The notes under the pieces were generated by a model. That model did no database searches and had not been told where the DNA came from. It saw nothing but the letters and a program-made list of their open reading frames with translations. Below are positions 7,466-10,336 of a stretch of DNA of 10,336 nucleotides, piece after piece (the stretch's first letter is position 1; each line of letters begins with the position of its first letter). The stretch is from Acanthamoeba lenticulata (taxonomy: Eukaryota; Discosea; Longamoebia; Acanthamoebidae), in the NCBI GenBank assembly GCA_002179805.1, contig NAVB01001197.1, positions 1-10,336 of the forward strand. The letters are read 5' to 3'. The position numbers and the translations under genes were made by a program.

Positions 7466-8353
7466 TCAGTGGGCCTTGAGCGGCAGTGCGCCGTGCTTGG
7501 CCTCCAGCAGAATCTTCCTCATGCGCGATACGTCCTGGTGGCGGGAGTGCGCATGAGCAAATGAGCTACACACACACACACAACCGCACACAACCACACA
7601 CGCACGCAGACACCGCCATGGAGGTGGCCGAGGAGTCGACCAATCGTGCCCGTGCAGAGACAACGCGAAGAGGGAGAAAGGGGAGGAATGAAAAAAGAAA
7701 AAAGTGTGTGTACCTTTCCTTCGGTCTTACCGGCACTGAGGTCCACGAGGGCAACTGCGCGTGCCCAACCTGACGCACCAGCGCCGCTTTCGTCTTTCTT
7801 CGTCTCAGCTTGCTTCGCCCTGTGGCCAGTTTATCGTTGACACGGAAAATGACACGCCCACATCAAGACACGAGTCAGTGTGCTAGCAGCGGCAGTCAGC
7901 TAAAGCGGCCAGCTTTAACAGAAACCTGTTGTCTTTCATAGCTTTTTCACGCTTCTGGCGTCTCTCCTCATAGAACTTGTCAATCTCAGCTCTGGCAGCT
8001 GCGCGCACTTTGTCATGCTCTTCGCGCGATTTAGCCTCGCGTTCCGCCAGTTGCTTTTGATGCTCTTGCTGGTAGATCCGCAAGGGCGAGTTCTCGTCTT
8101 CTGACGGTTGCTGCTGGCCTGGGGCTACGAAGCTACCCGAAGTTGATCCACCCTGCCATTGCGGCGAGCCGGGCACAGGCGATTTGGTCTGCGAAGCGGG
8201 CGGTGTGCCAACGTTGTCCGTGAATGTCGGCTGTTGTTGCTGCTCCTCTTCAACGAATCCAAAACTGCTTGCGGGCTGCTGATAATCAGCAAAAGGATCG
8301 ACTGCTGAATCCACGCCGCCTACACCATCGTCGAAATCGAAGTTGTGCGCCAT
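7466..8353 (-). CDS. Clathrin light chain
   Basis: Exons, minus strand: 8353-7926, 7819-7714, 7534-7466; 200 aa, complete. The N-terminus is acidic and disordered (FDFDDGVGG, DPFADYQQP, a glutamine run near residues 38-41). Residues about 91-142 form the heavy-chain-binding coiled coil (LRIYQQEHQKQLAEREAKSR through EEHDKV, EIDKFYEERRQ, MKDNR). The C-terminal segment has W161 in the position of the conserved WERV tryptophan and ends DVSRMRKILLEAKHGALPL, which corresponds to the KDVSRMRSVLISLKQAPL ending of animal light chains. Splices: AACAG|GTTTCT to CCACAG|GGCG restoring Arg143, and AAG|GTACAC to CACCAG|GACG before D179. Known: the light chain binds the hub of clathrin heavy chain and regulates assembly of coats at the plasma membrane and trans-Golgi. 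The N-terminal Hip1R-binding EED motif of animals is not obvious. Length is slightly below animal forms (about 210-250). Confidence 0.93.
7567..7582. repeat. CA microsatellite in clathrin light chain intron 2
   Basis: A CA run within intron 7535-7713; on the sense strand it is a GT run upstream of the acceptor. Imperfect CACA continues to about 7606. Confidence 0.9.
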
Positions 8354-8376
8354 GTGGTTTGTTTTTGATTATTTGC

Positions 8377-8386
8377 TTGCGCGCAA
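8377..8386. promoter_or_regulatory. TTGCGCGCAA palindrome upstream of clathrin light chain
   Basis: A perfect 10-nt palindrome 23 bases upstream of the clathrin light chain ATG, in the 99-nt gap after the next gene. Related TTGCGCG strings occur just before BuGZ (3530-3536) and upstream of the kinase (5760-5766). A shared promoter element is an inference from these three copies; chance in GC-rich DNA is possible. Confidence 0.35.
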
Positions 8387-8452
8387 CTGAAAAATTTTAC
8401 TATTTTCTTCTTAATAAAAAATCTTTGTTTGCTATGAACACGGATTTTATGC

Positions 8453-8671
8453 TTAGAAATGGGCGGCTTTCAACTTTTTCTCTAATGATGCCTTCACAAC
8501 AGTAGCTTCTCTGCGAAAGTCCTCGATCCTCCGTTCTGTGTGCTGGGCCAGTAGTTCGATGCACACATCGCAAACTTGCTGAAGATATTCCTCTACCGTA
8601 ATGCGTTCATCTAGCACAATCCGATCGGTAGCTCGGGCCAGTAACACTTTGGGGTCTTCCGCTAGAGCCAT
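8453..8671 (-). CDS. Small helical/coiled-coil protein of unknown family, 72 aa
   Basis: Single-exon frame beginning MALAEDPKVLLARATDRIVL and ending SLEKKLKAAHF. The start at 8671 is chosen because its context (ACCCATGG) is good and because an upstream extension of the frame would overlap the end of the methyltransferase gene. It lies in a tight same-strand series: 116 nt after the methyltransferase stop and 99 nt before the clathrin light chain ATG, which supports it as a real gene. Residues about 22-68 (ITVEEYLQQVCDVCIELL, then charged RRIEDFRRE and ASLEKKLKA) look entirely helical with hydrophobic spacing suggestive of a short coiled coil; the pair C34/C37 is the only cysteine content. The size and shape recall small scaffold subunits such as BRK1, HSBP1 or BLOC-1/BORC members, but no diagnostic motif allows a choice. 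Function unknown. Confidence 0.65.
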   Translation of the reverse strand: MALAEDPKVLLARATDRIVLDERITVEEYLQQVCDVCIELLAQHTERRIEDFRREATVVKASLEKKLKAAHF

Positions 8672-8787
8672 GGGTGAGTTGCGAGCGTAGGTGCGAGGCG
8701 AGGGAGTAGCCGAAGCTTCTTTTTTTTTTGCACACCAACAAAGCTTTTGTTCCCGCCACAAAAGTTCCGTTGGGTGCACCTGCCGCG

Positions 8788-10313
8788 TCAAAGTTTGCGG
8801 TACTTGCCCTGCAGAAAAACGCGGTTCAATTCCACTTGTTGCTTTCTGTTAGTCACAATTCTCTTGCAGTAGTCATTTTCGTCAAGACAGAAGCCGCCTT
8901 CGCGCCAGAGCCTATCTGTGAACTCTGAGATCCATTACACGCGTAAGGGTAAGGGTCCAGGTGCACCTCTCCCCAGCCTGCGCAATTTTATGGTCACTGT
9001 ACCTTTGGAGAAGTAGTATGCACGTGTGCCGTCTCCGCGCACATGGAAGTTGAGACCCAACTTCTTCTGCCCCTCCACTTGCTCGAAGCGCTTCTGGGCC
9101 ATGTCACCCACAGCGTAGTCCCTGTAATGCAAGAGTAGTGTCGCCTTTAGTAGCTGCCTTACCGGTGTGGGTGCGCTTACACGCGTTGCCGTTCACGGCG
9201 TAATGCCTTGGGAGGGACAGAAAAAGGCTGAGAGTGCGGACGTATGTTCGCTCACCTGAACAATACCATGCCTCCTGGCTTAAGGACCTGCTGTGGTTGT
9301 TAGAGATGATGCCACACTCAACCATTTGTTTGGGGGGGGGGAGGAGGAGTAGCAAATGCATACCCGCGCAACATTACGCACGACGTTCTCCATTCGGTCT
9401 GCTCCCCGCCACCCAACCCCACGAAGCAACCGCAGGTGTGAAAAGGTAATGCCGCAGCTTGAAATGAGTTGTTTTGTGCAAGCACATTTCCAAGTGCTTA
9501 CCTGGAGATACAGCCGACAGCACAAAGATCATGGTCACCAGGTCTACCGAGCAGTCCTTGATTTGGCTCGGCCACGAAGCGTCATCAGTAATGTCACACA
9601 CAAAAGCTTGACACCTAGACTCATCGTATTGAGGATTGCTCTGCAGATGATCAAGGGTAGAAAGGGGAACGGCAGATACATAGACATGTATACATGATCA
9701 GTCATTCGAGGCACTTGCATCAACTCAGAAAAGAAACGAGATTTCTGCGCCAGCCAAGGCCTTTTACGTGAACGGCGTAAGTGATAGGGGATCTTCATGA
9801 GGAACACGATGGTGGACCTTAACGAGCTCGATGGCGGAGGGCGCAAAGTCCAGCGCATAAAAGAAGAGATGAGGGTTCTCCTGCAGTAAAGGGAAAACAG
9901 TATTGCCCACCCCACAACCCAGCTCGACGACCACTCTCGGTTCCTGATTGTTGTCGTGTGTGTATTAATCACACAACCTGTTGGCCAACTGGTTGGATGG
10001 CGGAGGTGGTGATTTTTGAGAGGCCGGGAGGGCCTTTCAGGTCGCTGAGAGCGAACGTACTCCATTGGACGCGGGGGCCAGCATTGGGAACTCTCGAGTG
10101 AGCCAATGGCGATCTTTGAAAAAGTTGGTTGTATTGCTCCTGTGGAGGGGGGCACAGAAAAGGAGGCAGTGGGTGAGATGTATGTACGCTCACGTGAGAA
10201 GGGTGGCATGCAAGTTGGAAGAGCGGTCTTGGCTCGTCCTGCCGAGCTTAGAGGAAGCGGAACGTGCTGATAAAAACCATGCCAGTAAGCGGCTGCCTTT
10301 CTATCGTATTGTT
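8788..10313 (-). CDS. METTL2/6/8-type tRNA 3-methylcytidine methyltransferase, 5' end outside the window
   Basis: Exons, minus strand: about 10313-10268 (first visible, boundaries tentative), 10139-10061, 9943-9818, 9640-9502, 9398-9364, 9287-9256 (or from 9290), 9121-9003, 8924-8788. Blocks in order: [21 protein letters not shown], the SAM-binding motif [93 protein letters not shown], and the C-terminal [20 protein letters not shown] then TGA. This is the METTL2/METTL6/METTL8/yeast Trm140 family, which methylates N3 of cytidine 32 in the tRNA anticodon loop using S-adenosylmethionine. The blocks alone do not separate METTL2 from METTL6 or METTL8. The stop TAA at 10333-10335 in the frame of the first exon shows that this exon begins with an acceptor (probably CCAG at 10314) and that the start codon lies beyond the right edge. 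The first intron seems to use a GC donor. Confidence 0.9.
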
Positions 10314-10336
10314 CTGGTTTGCACCATCGCCATTAG

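Noticed and set aside
9499..9697. Plus-strand frame resembling a separate gene
   Set aside because: The minus strand reads a clear methyltransferase exon (CDITDD, FVLSAV) with consensus splice sites.

Overview
The window is nuclear DNA from a gene-dense, intron-rich, GC-leaning unicellular eukaryote. Every multi-exon gene is cut by short GT-AG introns (64 to about 250 nt), and the exons join in phase into recognisable eukaryotic families. Donors often start GTAC. Introns often carry homopolymers or microsatellites, and some neighbouring genes lie only about 100 nt apart. The gene set and compactness would suit an amoebozoan such as Acanthamoeba, but that placement is a guess; no marker gene in the window settles it. 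All exon models were built by hand from reading frame, splice consensus and remembered family motifs.

Layout, left to right. Minus strand: a pinin/SDK/memA-domain gene (936 to beyond the left edge) and an ERGIC-1/Erv41-type cargo receptor of the early secretory pathway (about 3428 to 1042). Plus strand, divergent from the receptor across a 114-nt shared promoter region: a BuGZ/ZNF207/SUF4 two-zinc-finger protein with a GLEBS-like segment (3543-5410). It is followed by a spliced adenosine-specific kinase family gene (DUF355/PF04008; 5907-6722), which is the most surprising gene here because I know that family mainly from archaea and bacteria. A Pro/Gly-rich single-exon ORF (6904-7251) of unknown role comes next. 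Minus strand again: clathrin light chain (8353-7466, three exons, complete), a 72-residue helical protein of unknown family (8671-8453), and a METTL2/6/8-type tRNA 3-methylcytidine methyltransferase (right edge to 8788; start codon outside the window).

The genes do not form an obvious pathway; this is ordinary housekeeping gene order. The ERGIC-1-like receptor and clathrin light chain both serve vesicle traffic, pinin is a splicing-associated factor, BuGZ is a spindle/splicing-linked protein and the METTL enzyme modifies tRNA. I see no CRISPR array, rRNA, tRNA, transposon or phage module. The points that most repay checking are the prokaryote-type kinase with a possible upstream exon giving it an N-terminal extension, three stop-free introns whose lengths are multiples of three, an 18-nt perfect palindrome between two convergent genes, C-run/G-run pairs that could fold two long introns, and a GC-AG intron plus a NAGNAG acceptor in the methyltransferase gene.
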